Assembly: GCA_035523995.1 (NCBI GenBank)
Contig: DATKPQ010000057.1
Coordinates: forward strand, 41,072-105,071
Direction of reading: 5' to 3'
Origin: JASHVB01 sp035523995
Lineage (GTDB): Bacteria; Pseudomonadota; Alphaproteobacteria; Acetobacterales; Acetobacteraceae
Length of the DNA stretch: 64,000 bases
This document shows, piece after piece, positions 41,814 through 50,753 of this stretch. The notes beneath the pieces were generated by a model. The model did no database searches. It saw only the letters and a program-made list of their open reading frames with translations, and was not told the DNA's origin. The position numbers were made by a program, and so were the translations under genes. The stretch's first letter is position 1. The number at the start of each line of letters is the position of its first letter.

Positions 41814-42929
41814 ATGGCAACCCAGGCTGATCGACTTTCCCTCTACAGCCACAATACTTTGAAGCTTGGCTTGTTCGGCGCCAATTGCTCGTCGGGGCGG
41901 GCGGTGACGACGGTGCCGGAACGTTGGAGCGGGAACTGGCCGGATTGTCTGCGCCTGGCGCGGCTGGCCGACGAGCTGGGGTTCGAGTTCATGCTGCCGG
42001 TGGGGCGATGGAAGGGGTATGGCGGCGATACCGATTATCAGGGCGAGACGCTGGAAACCGTGACCTGGGCGGCGGGTCTGCTGGCGGCGACGCAGCGGAT
42101 CACGGTGTTCGGCACGGTGCACGCGCCGCTGATCCATCCGGTGATCGCGGCCAAGCAGTTCGTCACCGCGGACCATATCGGGGCGGGCCGGTTTGGGCTG
42201 AACGTGGTGTGCGGATGGAACGAGGATGAGTTCGAGATGTTCGGCGCGACGATGCGCGCGCATGACGCTCGATACGAGTACGCGCAGGAATGGCTGGATG
42301 CAGTGAAGCTGTGCTGGTCTTCGGCGGGGGAATTCGATGTTGCGGGGCAGTTTGTGAAGTTGCGGCAGGTGCGGGCGAAGCCGAAGCCGTTCGGCGGCGG
42401 GCAGCCGGTGGTGATGAACGCCGGAGCGTCGCCGGCGGGACAGGCGTTTGCGGTTCGTAATTGCGATGCGCTGTTTTCCATGACGCCGAAGGGGAGGCTG
42501 GAGGAGTTCGCCGCGCATGTGCGGGGGGTGAAGGCGCAGGCTCGGGACATGGGGCGAGAGCTGGACGTTTATACCGTTGCGGTGGTCACGTGCCGGAAGA
42601 GCAAGCGCGAGGCGGAGGAGTACTACCGGCATTGCGTGATCGATCACGCAGACTGGGCGGCGGTGGATCGGATCATGGCGATGCGCGGGGTGAGGCGGGA
42701 ACGGTTCCCGGACGATTTCGAGGAACGCCGGTTGCATCAGGCGAACGGGATGGGCGGTGTGCCTGTCGTGGGGGATCCGGATGGGGTGGCGGAGGAGTTG
42801 GCGGCGATCGCACGCGCGGGGGCGCGGGGGATTGCGCTGTCGTTTGTGAATTACCTGGATGAGGTGCCGTATTTTGCGCAGGAGGTGATGCCGCGGATGG
42901 CCAGGATGGGGCTGCGGGAGGGCACGTAA
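41814..42929 (+). CDS. LLM-class flavin-dependent monooxygenase
   Basis: A 371-residue luciferase-like TIM-barrel enzyme that uses reduced flavin (usually FMNH2) and oxygen. Visible pieces: RLARLADELGFEFMLPVGRW at strand 2, GLLAATQRITVFGTVHAPLI, HPVIAAKQFVTADHIGAGRF and GLNVVCGWNEDEFEMFG, the last two being typical of the SsuD/SfnG/nitrilotriacetate-monooxygenase branch. Substrates in this group are sulfonates, sulfones or chelating amines; I cannot choose. AGGAA precedes the ATG. A second LLM enzyme follows on the same strand, but of a different subgroup. The partner flavin reductase is not adjacent. Confidence 0.88.
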   Translation: MATQADRLSLYSHNTLKLGLFGANCSSGRAVTTVPERWSGNWPDCLRLARLADELGFEFMLPVGRWKGYGGDTDYQGETLETVTWAAGLLAATQRITVFGTVHAPLIHPVIAAKQFVTADHIGAGRFGLNVVCGWNEDEFEMFGATMRAHDARYEYAQEWLDAVKLCWSSAGEFDVAGQFVKLRQVRAKPKPFGGGQPVVMNAGASPAGQAFAVRNCDALFSMTPKGRLEEFAAHVRGVKAQARDMGRELDVYTVAVVTCRKSKREAEEYYRHCVIDHADWAAVDRIMAMRGVRRERFPDDFEERRLHQANGMGGVPVVGDPDGVAEELAAIARAGARGIALSFVNYLDEVPYFAQEVMPRMARMGLREGT

Positions 42930-43078
42930 CCGAATAGCCGCACGATTCTGCCTACATAGCCTGCGCGATTTGCTCCCGCGCGTCCACGGCGCGACATGCG
43001 GTTCAGCGCAACGCAGCAGACAACAAGTCGCACAAGTCCTATTCTGTCCCGCCAACTCGCGATATCCGGAACTCGTCC

Positions 43079-44242
43079 ATGAAAGCCTCCCTCTTCTACC
43101 TCCCCTCCATCGCCTCCCGCGCCGAAATCGAGTCCGGCATGGCCGGCATGCGCGGCGACTTCTACCAGCGCATGCTGCGCGAACTGTCCGAGCAAATCCG
43201 GCTGGCCGACGACCTCGGCTACGATTCGGTCAGCTTCACGGAGCACCATTTCCACATCGAAGGCTTCGAGCTGTCCAACAATCCGGTGTTGCTTGATCTG
43301 TACTTCGCCATGCAGACCAAACGCATCCGTGTCGGCCAGCTCGGCATCGTGCTGCCCGCGGCGAACCCGATCCGCGTGGCGGAAGACATCGCCATGCTGG
43401 ACCACATGACGCAGGGCCGTGCCTGCGCCGGCTTCGCCCGCGGCTACCAGCGCCGCTGGGTAGACGTGATGGCGCAGCAGACCCACGACATCCACGGCGC
43501 CCTGCCGCACCAGCACGACGAAATCGACGCCGCCAACCGCGCGGCCTTCGAAGAGAATTTCCAGATCATCAAGAAATGCTGGACCGAGCAAATGCTGACC
43601 TTCGACGGCAAATACTGGAAGGTCCCCGCCGGTGCCACGCCCTGGACGCTCGATACGACAGCGAAATACGGCAAGGGCGTGGAGAACGGCATTCTGCAAG
43701 CTGTCGGCGTGGTGCCGAAGCCGGTGCAGAAGCCGCACCCGCCGTTGTTCCTGCCGTTCGCGAGCAGTGAAAACTCCATCAGATGGGCGGCGCGCGAGAA
43801 CGTCACGGCGATCCTGCCGCCGATGCTGCCGGTCTATGAAAACCGGCTGTACGACGTGTATGCCGAAGTCTCCGGCCGCCCGCGCGGCGAAGGCTGCGGC
43901 CTGCTGCGCGACGTGATCATCGCCGACACGGACGAAGAAGCACAGGCGTTGTGGCGTGACTCCGGACAATTCTCCGGCCGCGCCTGGTTCGAACCGTTCG
44001 GCTTCCGCCGCGGCCTGCAGGACCCGAACACCGGCACGTTCATGACGTCGCAGGAAGCGGTGCGCGACGGCTACAGTCTGGCGGGCACGGTCGATACGGT
44101 GATCCGCGGCTTGGAAGCCAACATGCGCCGCCAAAAAGTCGATTGGCTGTTCTGCTACACGTACAACGCACTGATCCCGCACGCGAAGCTGATGCGGTCG
44201 ATCGAGACGTTCTGGACCAAGGTGATGCCGCGCTTTGCCTGA
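43079..44242 (+). CDS. LLM-class flavin-dependent oxidoreductase (second)
   Basis: A 387-residue luciferase-like enzyme: QIRLADDLGYDSVSFTEHHF (the EHH pair typical of the bacterial-luciferase and LimB branch), IRVGQLGIVLPAANPIRVAE, DIAMLDHMTQGRACAGFARG and the C-terminal segment GTVDTVIRGLEANMRRQKVD. It differs clearly from the preceding LLM protein, so the two are not a recent duplication. Reduced flavin is the expected cosubstrate; natural substrate unknown. Confidence 0.88.
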   Translation: MKASLFYLPSIASRAEIESGMAGMRGDFYQRMLRELSEQIRLADDLGYDSVSFTEHHFHIEGFELSNNPVLLDLYFAMQTKRIRVGQLGIVLPAANPIRVAEDIAMLDHMTQGRACAGFARGYQRRWVDVMAQQTHDIHGALPHQHDEIDAANRAAFEENFQIIKKCWTEQMLTFDGKYWKVPAGATPWTLDTTAKYGKGVENGILQAVGVVPKPVQKPHPPLFLPFASSENSIRWAARENVTAILPPMLPVYENRLYDVYAEVSGRPRGEGCGLLRDVIIADTDEEAQALWRDSGQFSGRAWFEPFGFRRGLQDPNTGTFMTSQEAVRDGYSLAGTVDTVIRGLEANMRRQKVDWLFCYTYNALIPHAKLMRSIETFWTKVMPRFA

Positions 44243-44361
44243 TCCGCACTGGCCAGCGAACATACCGGGCGTTTGAAGCCGCCCGGTAACCGTCCCCCGG
44301 CTAGCCTGTCCCGCCGAAATGCCGCTGGCTTCCGCTTCCGTTGCCGAGGCGATGAGGGGTC

Positions 44362-44976
44362 ATGAAAGCTGTCCGCGCGGGCTTGCTGGCAGGCGCCATC
44401 GTGTTCGCACTGGCTGGTGTGACCACAGCCTTGCTGGTGTTGCGCAATCATTCCGCAACGGCCGACGCCACCAAAATTATCCAAACCACCGAACGCATGG
44501 CGGTGTTCCCGAAACTCTCCGACCCGGCGAGCGTCACCGCGGAGTTTGACCTTCCGCTCAAGCTCAGCTCCACCGGCCGGCGCCAGACGCGTTGCCCGGG
44601 ACGCCCGGTGCAGACCGGGCAGGAGTGGCACGCGCAGAACTGGTGGTTCACCGGCCCGCGCGACCAGAACCACCACCAGCCAATCTTTTTCCTGAGCCTG
44701 GAGGACCAGCCGGCGGTCTGTCCGTCCGATCCGCTATCGGCACTGGTCCGCGTCCTGTTCATGGACGTTCCCGGCTGGCGCTGCATCCACGCCGCCGATC
44801 TCGGCGACCAGGCACACTTGTTCAATACGGTGTCCCGCAGCCTGAAGTACCGCCTGATGCGGCAGGACATCGCCCGTCCGGATGGCAGCAAGGCGCGCGT
44901 TGAACTGAATTTCCTCGGCGACGACGACGACACGTCCTGCCTGTTCTCGGTCACGCTGGTGGTCAGGAACGCCTGA
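44362..44976 (+). CDS. Hypothetical membrane-anchored or secreted protein
   Basis: A 204-residue protein with one N-terminal hydrophobic helix (about 7-27, AGLLAGAIVFALAGVTTALL) and a ~175-residue exported domain. The domain is mixed alpha/beta and has four Cys (TRCPGRPV, PAVCPSDP, GWRCIHAAD, TSCLFSVTLV), suggesting two disulfides in the periplasm. No family was recognised. GAGGGG precedes the ATG. A strong hairpin follows at 45017-45035. Confidence 0.65.
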   Translation: MKAVRAGLLAGAIVFALAGVTTALLVLRNHSATADATKIIQTTERMAVFPKLSDPASVTAEFDLPLKLSSTGRRQTRCPGRPVQTGQEWHAQNWWFTGPRDQNHHQPIFFLSLEDQPAVCPSDPLSALVRVLFMDVPGWRCIHAADLGDQAHLFNTVSRSLKYRLMRQDIARPDGSKARVELNFLGDDDDTSCLFSVTLVVRNA

Positions 44977-45363
44977 CCACTCCTACCCAAGGAGGCATCG
45001 TAAACGGCGCAACCGCCCTGCCGGCTGCCGGCAGGCGGAAGCCGCGCGATGCCTGCAACCCCCCAGCCACCCCCGGTCTGACATCGCTTATGCAGCCCGC
45101 AAGGCGCCGGCCGTTTGGACAACGCGATCAATTTTTACAAGACTATCAGCATAATCGGTGGTTCGATGCCGCTTTACGCCGCCGGCCCGCGACGTTACGC
45201 GTTCTGCGCGATGCATGGCGCGCGACTGGCCGCGTCGGCGCGTGCGATCTGATGTCCGCTGTGTGTCGCAGTCCGTGTCTCGCGCCGCGGTTGAACATCG
45301 CCCGCACGCCGGCACGACAACCTGATGGGCCGCGGGCTGGTCATGCGAGCAGAGAGGAAGGAC
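44977..45363. other. Intergenic region with terminator-like hairpin
   Basis: About 390 bp before the RatA-type gene. A nearly perfect GC-rich stem is at 45017-45035; the remainder has no recognised feature. Confidence 0.45.
45017..45035 (+). terminator. GC-rich inverted repeat downstream of the anchored protein gene
   Basis: CCTGCCGGC-T-GCCGGCAGG: 9-bp arms separated by one base, 41 bp after the stop. There is no T-tract, so termination would need Rho or it may only stabilise the mRNA 3' end. Confidence 0.4.
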
Positions 45364-45825
45364 ATGCCGCGTCACGAAGAACAAGCAACCTTGGCCTACA
45401 GCGCCGACGAGCTGTTTACCGTCGTTGCGAACGTTCGCGACTATCCCACGTTCGTGCCCTGGTGCAGCGGCGCACGCGTGCTGCGCGAGGATCAGGGCGG
45501 AGTCGTCGTTGATCTCGTCATCGGATTCGGCCCGTTTCAGGAGAGCTTCAGAAGCGAGGTCACGCTGGAGCGGCCGCGGGAGGTGAACGTGCGTGCCGTC
45601 GAAGGGCCGTTGGAGCATCTCACCAATACATGGACATTCACGCCGGCTGGAGACAAGACTCACGTCGATTTCGTTATCGACTTTCAATTCAAGAGTCACT
45701 TGCTTGACCACGTCGCAAATCAAATGTTCTACGAAGCAGCGACCCGCATGATGGGCGCGTTCGAATCCCGTGCGCACCTGCTCCACATGATGCAGCAGCG
45801 CAGGGCACAGCATCCGCCTGCTTGA
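45364..45825 (+). CDS. RatA/COQ10-type START-domain protein
   Basis: A 153-residue protein of the polyketide-cyclase/COQ10 family: YSADELFTVVANVRDYPTFV then PWCSGARVL at the start, VDLVIGFGPFQESFRSEVTL, NTWTFTPAGDKTHVDFVIDF and the end helix FESRAHLLH. In mitochondria and alphaproteobacteria such proteins bind ubiquinone and support respiration; in E. coli the homologue RatA was reported to act on the ribosome. The quinone-chaperone role is the more likely one in this lineage. GAGGAAGG before ATG 45364 decides the start against ATG 45325. Confidence 0.88.
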   Translation: MPRHEEQATLAYSADELFTVVANVRDYPTFVPWCSGARVLREDQGGVVVDLVIGFGPFQESFRSEVTLERPREVNVRAVEGPLEHLTNTWTFTPAGDKTHVDFVIDFQFKSHLLDHVANQMFYEAATRMMGAFESRAHLLHMMQQRRAQHPPA

Positions 45826-45989
45826 ACCGGTGGCCCGGAAGGCCATCGGTATTAGACCGGCTTTGCACGCCATCGCATCAGCGCCCCCAGGCCATCACAC
45901 CGGTGGACCAGCCAAGGCTGCCCAACCCTTGTCACTGGCCGCAACCCGCGAGATAGCGGACCCATACACCCGCTCCGGGAGGACTCCCC

Positions 45990-46880
45990 ATGTGGCCCAT
46001 CCGCTCCGCCTTGTTCGTGCCCGCGCATCGCCGCGACTGGGTCGGCAAGGCGATCCGCGTCTCTCCCGGTGCCGCCGTGCTGGACATCGAGGACTCGGTC
46101 CCGCCCGACGCCAAGCCGCAGGCCATGGCCAACCTGCGCGATGAAATCGCCGAACTGCGCGCGGCCGGCGTCGGCGCCTTCGTGCGCGTCAACCCGCTGT
46201 CGGACCGCACGCCGGCGGAAATTGCCGCCGCCACCACCGAGGGCCTCACCGCCATCGTCCTGCCCAAGGCCGCCAGCCCTGACGAGATCCGCCGCCTGCA
46301 CGACATGCTGTCATATCAGGAAGGCCGTGCCGGCCTGCCGCACGGCAGCGTCGGAATCTTACCCTTGCCCGAGACGCCGGAGGGCATGCACGACGCCTGC
46401 GCGCTGGCCAAAGCCAGCAAGCGCGTGAAGGGCATCCACGGCGCGATCAGCGGCCCGGTGTCTGGCGATTTCGCCCGCGCCTTCGGCTTCCGCGCCACCA
46501 GCGACGGCATCGAGCAATTGTACCTCGCCTCCAAGCTGGTGCTGGACAGCCGTGCCGGCGGCGCCCCCTACCCCATCGCCGGCATCTTCGGCACGCCGAT
46601 GAACGACCTTCCCGCCGTCGAACGCCTGATCCGACGTGCCCGCGACGTCGGCTACACCGGAGTCGCGGTCATGCACCCGTCGCATGTCGCCGTCGCCAAC
46701 GCCGTCTACCGCCCCACCGCGGACGACGTCGCCTATTTCTCGGGCCTGCTGGCGGCATTCGAGGCGGCGGAGAAAGCGGGACTCGGCGCCGTCAGCTATC
46801 AGGGCGCGATGGTGGACTACGCGATGCTGCCGTTGGCCCAGGAAGTGATGGCCGAGGCACGGCGCCTGGGCATGGTATAG
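45990..46880 (+). CDS. CitE/HpcH-type CoA-ester lyase or aldolase
   Basis: A 296-residue TIM-barrel protein of the HpcH/HpaI-CitE superfamily: RSALFVPAHRRDWVGKAI, the metal-site segment AAVLDIEDSVPPDAK, VRVNPLSDRT, IVLPKAASPDEI, and the second acidic site in ILPLPETPEGMHDAC. Members cleave malyl-, citramalyl- or 3-hydroxy-3-methylglutaryl-CoA-like esters or 4-hydroxy-2-oxo acids. GGAGG precedes the ATG. The class V aminotransferase follows after 49 bp, so the two probably form an operon feeding glyoxylate- or pyruvate-type products. Confidence 0.85.
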   Translation: MWPIRSALFVPAHRRDWVGKAIRVSPGAAVLDIEDSVPPDAKPQAMANLRDEIAELRAAGVGAFVRVNPLSDRTPAEIAAATTEGLTAIVLPKAASPDEIRRLHDMLSYQEGRAGLPHGSVGILPLPETPEGMHDACALAKASKRVKGIHGAISGPVSGDFARAFGFRATSDGIEQLYLASKLVLDSRAGGAPYPIAGIFGTPMNDLPAVERLIRRARDVGYTGVAVMHPSHVAVANAVYRPTADDVAYFSGLLAAFEAAEKAGLGAVSYQGAMVDYAMLPLAQEVMAEARRLGMV

Positions 46881-46929
46881 CAGCGCCGCGCAACGACACC
46901 GCGTCACGACGATATCGAGGTAACAACGA

Positions 46930-48114
46930 ATGACTCTGCGCGCAGGCCGTGAATTCCTGGCAATCCCCGGGCCGACGACTATCCCGGACGAAGTCCTGTC
47001 CGCGATGCATCGCCCCGCAGTCGACATCTATGCCGGCCCGCTGCTGGCCCTGACCGACAGCCTGCTGCGCGATGTCGCGCGCGTGTTCCAGACCAAGGGC
47101 CGCGCCTACATCTACATCGCCAACGGCCACGGCGCCTGGGAAGCCGCGCTGACCAACGTGCTGTCCCGCGGGGACCACATCCTGGTGCTGGAGAGCGGCC
47201 GGTTCGCCGTAGGCTGGGGCAACAATGCCGCACGTTTAGGCGTGGACGTCGAGGTGCTGAAGGGCGACATGCGCCGCGCCGTGCGGCCGGAGGAAGTGCA
47301 GGCGCGGCTCCGCGCCGACCGGCACGGCAGCATCAAGGCGGTGCTGGTAGCGCAGATCGACACCGCCTCGGGCGTGGTGAACGACATCGCGGCGATCGGC
47401 CAGGCGATGCGCGCCGCCGGGCACGACGCGCTGCTGATGGTCGATGCGGTGGCCTCACTCGGCTGCATGCCGTTCGAGATGGACGCCTGGGGTGTCGACG
47501 TGGCGATGTCGGGCTCGCAGAAGGGGATGATGACGCCGCCCGGATTGGGCTTCGTCGCCGCCAGCGACCGCGCGCGCGAGGCGCACAAAACCGCCGGGTT
47601 GCGCACGCCCTACTGGGATTGGACCGATCGCGATGGCGACGTGCACTACCAGAAGTATGCCGGCACGCCGCCGGAACATCTCTTGTTCGGCCTGCGCGCA
47701 GCGCTCGATCTGCTGTTCCAGGAAGGGCTGGAGAACGCCTTCCGCCGCCATCGCCTGCTTGCGGAGGCCGTGCGCCGCGCCGTGTCGGTGTGGGCAGAGA
47801 GCGGCGCGATCGGCTTCAACATCGCCAACCAGCGCGAGCGCTGCGATACGGTCACGGCCGTGCTGACGCCGGGCTGCGATCCGGAGGCGATTCGCGGGTA
47901 CTGCAACCGGAATTGCGGCGTGGTGTTGGGGCACGGCATAGGCGAACTGTCGGGGAAGGCGTTCCGCATTGCGCATATGGGGCATGTGAACGCACCGATG
48001 ATATTGGGAACGCTGAGCGTGGTGGAGATGGCGCTGGCGGCGCTGCGCGTGCCGTATGGGCGGGGTGGCGTGCAGGCGGCGATCGATTGGCTGGCGGGTG
48101 AGGTCAGGGATTAG
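46930..48114 (+). CDS. Class V PLP aminotransferase (alanine/serine-glyoxylate type)
   Basis: A 394-residue fold-type I enzyme: FLAIPGPTTIPDEVLSAMHR at the start, YIYIANGHGAWEAALTNVLS, ALLMVDAVASLGCMPFEMDA (cofactor Asp) and the PLP-binding Lys in SGSQKGMMTPPGLGF. The fit is best with serine- or alanine-glyoxylate and aspartate-glyoxylate type transaminases, which use glyoxylate as acceptor. It follows the CitE-like lyase. The ABC transporter of the branched-chain type lies convergent just downstream. A GCTTCG-rich tandem repeat separates them. Confidence 0.88.
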   Translation: MTLRAGREFLAIPGPTTIPDEVLSAMHRPAVDIYAGPLLALTDSLLRDVARVFQTKGRAYIYIANGHGAWEAALTNVLSRGDHILVLESGRFAVGWGNNAARLGVDVEVLKGDMRRAVRPEEVQARLRADRHGSIKAVLVAQIDTASGVVNDIAAIGQAMRAAGHDALLMVDAVASLGCMPFEMDAWGVDVAMSGSQKGMMTPPGLGFVAASDRAREAHKTAGLRTPYWDWTDRDGDVHYQKYAGTPPEHLLFGLRAALDLLFQEGLENAFRRHRLLAEAVRRAVSVWAESGAIGFNIANQRERCDTVTAVLTPGCDPEAIRGYCNRNCGVVLGHGIGELSGKAFRIAHMGHVNAPMILGTLSVVEMALAALRVPYGRGGVQAAIDWLAGEVRD

Positions 48115-48151
48115 AATGCCGCCGCGACGGAATTGGCGAGGCGGATGTTAG

Positions 48152-48292
48152 AGCGAGCGAAGCGAAGCAATCCCCGCCGGGAGAATGTGCGATCGTTCGT
48201 TGGGGATTGCTTCGCTTCGGGGATTGCTTCGCTTCGCTTCGGGGATTGCTTCGCTTCGCTCGGGGGATTGCTTCGCTTCGGTCGCAATGACG
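48152..48292. repeat. Dispersed repeat A expanded into a tandem array
   Basis: Left arm GAGCGAAGCGAAGCAATCCC at about 48153, then four head-to-tail copies of GGGGATTGCTTCGCTTCG-type units (48202-48218, 48219-48240, 48241-48261, 48262-48280; the unit length varies by 4-5 bp because GCTTC is itself repeated), ending in GGTCGCAATGACG. The outer ends are inverted relative to each other, as in the copy at 18223. Confidence 0.85.
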
Positions 48293-48326
48293 TGTGGAGC
48301 GGCCACCGGCCGTCAGGGTCATAGCA

Positions 48327-49067
48327 CTAACGCGTGTAGAGCCACCGGCTTACCAGCGTCTCCACGTCGTCGGTGAAATTTCCCCGCGGCCCTTCCTCCA
48401 GCAAACTTCCTGTCCGCATCACATAGACATAATCGGCGATGCCTAACGCGCCGCTGACGTTCTGGTCCACCAGCAGGATCGCCTTGCCGTCGCGCGCCAG
48501 GCCGGCGATCAGCGCGTAGATCTGCGCGGCAATGCGAGGCTCGATGCTGGCCGTGGGTTCGTCGATCAGCATCACCTTCGGGTCGGACAGCAGCGCGCGC
48601 GCAATCTCCAGCTGCCGCTGCTGCCCGCCGGACAGAGTGCCCGCCGGTTGCCGACGCCGCTCGCTCAGGATCGGGAATTGCGTGTAAGCGCGGTCGATGC
48701 GCTGGCGTACCAGCGCGCGGTCGCGGCGGAAGGACCAGGCGCCCAGCCGCAGATTCACCTCCACCGACAGGAACGGGAACAGACTTGGGCGCTGCGGCAG
48801 GTAGGTGATGCCGAGTCTTCCCATGCGATGCGCGGCGATGCCGGACAACGAGGTTTCGCCTATCCGCATGTCTCCTGACAACGCCGGTAGAAATCCGAAC
48901 AATACTTTTAATAGTGTTGACTTGCCGGTGCCGTTGGGGCCGAGCACGCAGCGGGCCTGGCCGGCGACGACGTCCACCGACATGCCGTTCAGGATGTGGA
49001 TGCCCGGCGTGTAACCGGCGACCAGGTTGCGCGCGGTCAGCACGGGTGCGGGATCAGATGCCGGCAT
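48327..49067 (-). CDS. livF: Branched-chain amino-acid type ABC transporter ATP-binding protein LivF
   Basis: A 246-residue ABC ATPase: Walker A GPNGTGKST, Q-loop YLPQRPSLFP, signature LSGGQQRQLEIARALL, Walker B VMLIDEPT, and switch His replaced in position by VDQN as usual for LivF. Together with LivG it powers the importer formed by LivH and LivM. It is the last gene of livK-H-M-G-F and overlaps livG by 14 bp. Confidence 0.93.
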   Translation of the reverse strand: MPASDPAPVLTARNLVAGYTPGIHILNGMSVDVVAGQARCVLGPNGTGKSTLLKVLFGFLPALSGDMRIGETSLSGIAAHRMGRLGITYLPQRPSLFPFLSVEVNLRLGAWSFRRDRALVRQRIDRAYTQFPILSERRRQPAGTLSGGQQRQLEIARALLSDPKVMLIDEPTASIEPRIAAQIYALIAGLARDGKAILLVDQNVSGALGIADYVYVMRTGSLLEEGPRGNFTDDVETLVSRWLYTR

Positions 49068-49797
49068 AGGCGCGCAGCACCTCCTGGTTTTCGCGCACCT
49101 CGGCCACCGGGCCGTCGGCGATTTTTTGTCCGCGCGACATCACCGCCAGACGCAACACCAGCCGTTGCAGCGCCTGGATGTCGTGATCCACGATGACGAA
49201 CGTTCGGCCCTGCGCATGCAGCTTCTGCACCAGCACGATGATCTCGTCGCGCAAGAACGGGTTCACGCCGGCGAACGGTTCGTCCAGGAACAAGATATCG
49301 GGGTCCAGCATCAAAGCGCGGCCGAGTTCCAGCAGCTTCTGCTGACCGCCGGACAGGTTCTTCGCTTGCAGCTTCTCCAGTGCCGCGAGGCCAAGAAATT
49401 CCAGATGCTGCCGGGCAGCGTGCGTGACGGCGGACCGCGTGGAATGCGGACGCGCGAGGCCGGGCACGAGCATGTTCTCCAGCACCGACATGCGGCTGAA
49501 CAACTGGGTGATCTGGAACGTGCGTCCCACGTGCAAGGCGGCGAAGGCACTGGCGGCAAGTCCGTCGGCACGGCGTCCGCGCACGTAGATCTCGCCGCTG
49601 GCCGGCTTCGAATGGCCGGTCAGCATGTTGATCGTGGTCGTCTTGCCGGAGCCGTTGGGGCCGATCAGTCCGACCAACTCACCCGGATGCACCGCAAATT
49701 CGAGGGCGTTCACGGCAATGATGCCACCGAAACGTTTGGTCAGGCCGCGCGCTTCGATCAGGCAGGCCGTGGCAGCCGCCGGTGGAACGGGCATCAT
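49054..49797 (-). CDS. livG: Branched-chain amino-acid type ABC transporter ATP-binding protein LivG
   Basis: A 247-residue ABC ATPase with Walker A GPNGSGKTT, signature LSGGQQKLLELGRALM, Walker B ILFLDEPFAGVNP and switch VDHD, the LivG set. ATG 49797 overlaps the livM stop by 4 bp (ATGA); the frame extends upstream into livM without homology. Confidence 0.93.
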   Translation of the reverse strand: MMPVPPAAATACLIEARGLTKRFGGIIAVNALEFAVHPGELVGLIGPNGSGKTTTINMLTGHSKPASGEIYVRGRRADGLAASAFAALHVGRTFQITQLFSRMSVLENMLVPGLARPHSTRSAVTHAARQHLEFLGLAALEKLQAKNLSGGQQKLLELGRALMLDPDILFLDEPFAGVNPFLRDEIIVLVQKLHAQGRTFVIVDHDIQALQRLVLRLAVMSRGQKIADGPVAEVRENQEVLRAYAGI

Positions 49798-50750
49798 TCT
49801 GCCACCTCGCGCGCGGCTTTTCCTGTCCGCATTCGATCGACTCGCCGCACCTGGTCCCACGCCAGCGCGAGCAAGCCGTTGCGCGCGAACCGCATGGTCA
49901 GCAGCAACAGCGCGCCGAACAAGACCAGGCGCCATTGGCCATAGCTGCGCAATGCCTCTACCAAGAATTCGAGACCGAGTGCGCCGATGGTTGCGGCGAT
50001 GATGCTCTCGGCGCCGCCGATCACGGCCATCGCGACGACCAGGCCCATCTGGTCCACCGAACCGATATCGGGTGTCAGGATGCCGATATAGTGGCCGAAA
50101 TAGCCGCCGCCCAATCCGGCAAACGCGCTGGCAATGGCGAAGGCCAGCACGCGGAACCGCATCACTTTCACGCCGCCCGCGGCCGCGGCGTCCTCATTCT
50201 CGCGGATGGCGCGAAAAAAAAGTCCCCAGCGCGATGCCACCAGCGCCAGCATGACGGCGAGCGATGCCGCGAGCAGGATCACGCCGAGATAGTAGTAAGG
50301 GAGGTCGGAGCGGGTGTGAAACAAGGGGCTCACTTCCAGTCCGCCGGAACCGCCGGTGATTTCTACCTCGGAGACGAAGACGATGCGCAACACTTCGGAA
50401 AACGCGACGGTGAACAAGGCCAGATAGGGGCCACGCATGCGCAGGCCGACGAAGCCGACACCGCTGCCCACTGCCGCGCAGATCGCAACGCCGGCGATCA
50501 TGCCGAGCGGCACCGGAATGCCGAACCACTTCACCAGCAGACCGGACGTGTAGGCGCCGAGTGAGACGAAGGCCATGTGGCCAAAGGAGAACTGCCCCGC
50601 ATAGCCGGCGAGCAAGGCCCAGCTCGCGGCGACGATGGCGTAGAACATCGCCAGCACGCCGACGCTGAGCCAGTAGGCATTCACCAAGAACGGGAACGCC
50701 AATATGGCGACCACCAGTGCCAGACCGCCGCACCAGGACAGTGCCCGCAC
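49794..50750 (-). CDS. livM: Branched-chain amino-acid type ABC permease LivM
   Basis: A 318-residue inner-membrane permease with about nine helices and the family segments LLAGYAGQFSFGHMAFVSLG (transport motif), LRMRGPYLALFTVAF, and the cytoplasmic coupling segment WGLFFRAIRENEDAAAAGGV. GTG start three bases after the livH stop. Forms the membrane pore with LivH. Confidence 0.92.
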   Translation of the reverse strand: MRALSWCGGLALVVAILAFPFLVNAYWLSVGVLAMFYAIVAASWALLAGYAGQFSFGHMAFVSLGAYTSGLLVKWFGIPVPLGMIAGVAICAAVGSGVGFVGLRMRGPYLALFTVAFSEVLRIVFVSEVEITGGSGGLEVSPLFHTRSDLPYYYLGVILLAASLAVMLALVASRWGLFFRAIRENEDAAAAGGVKVMRFRVLAFAIASAFAGLGGGYFGHYIGILTPDIGSVDQMGLVVAMAVIGGAESIIAATIGALGLEFLVEALRSYGQWRLVLFGALLLLTMRFARNGLLALAWDQVRRVDRMRTGKAAREVAE

Positions 50751-50753
50751 GCG

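Noticed and set aside
40174..41862. Long 562-codon plus-strand open frame
   Set aside because: It is antisense to murJ; rich in His/Gln/Arg and without homology, a typical shadow of a GC-rich membrane-protein gene.
42851..44263. 470-codon minus-strand frame opposite the second LLM gene
   Set aside because: Its His/Arg/Val-rich sequence is the complement of a well-supported flavin oxidoreductase.
45762..45780. CGTTCGAATCCCG resembling a tRNA T-loop
   Set aside because: Inside the RatA-type gene with no matching tRNA arms.
45364..45825. RatA toxin of a type II toxin-antitoxin pair
   Set aside because: No antitoxin-like RatB gene is adjacent, and the COQ10-type quinone-binding role fits alphaproteobacteria better.
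48152..48292. Possible CRISPR array (regular short repeats)
   Set aside because: Units are directly adjacent with no unique spacers and vary in length through GCTTC slippage; no cas gene is present.
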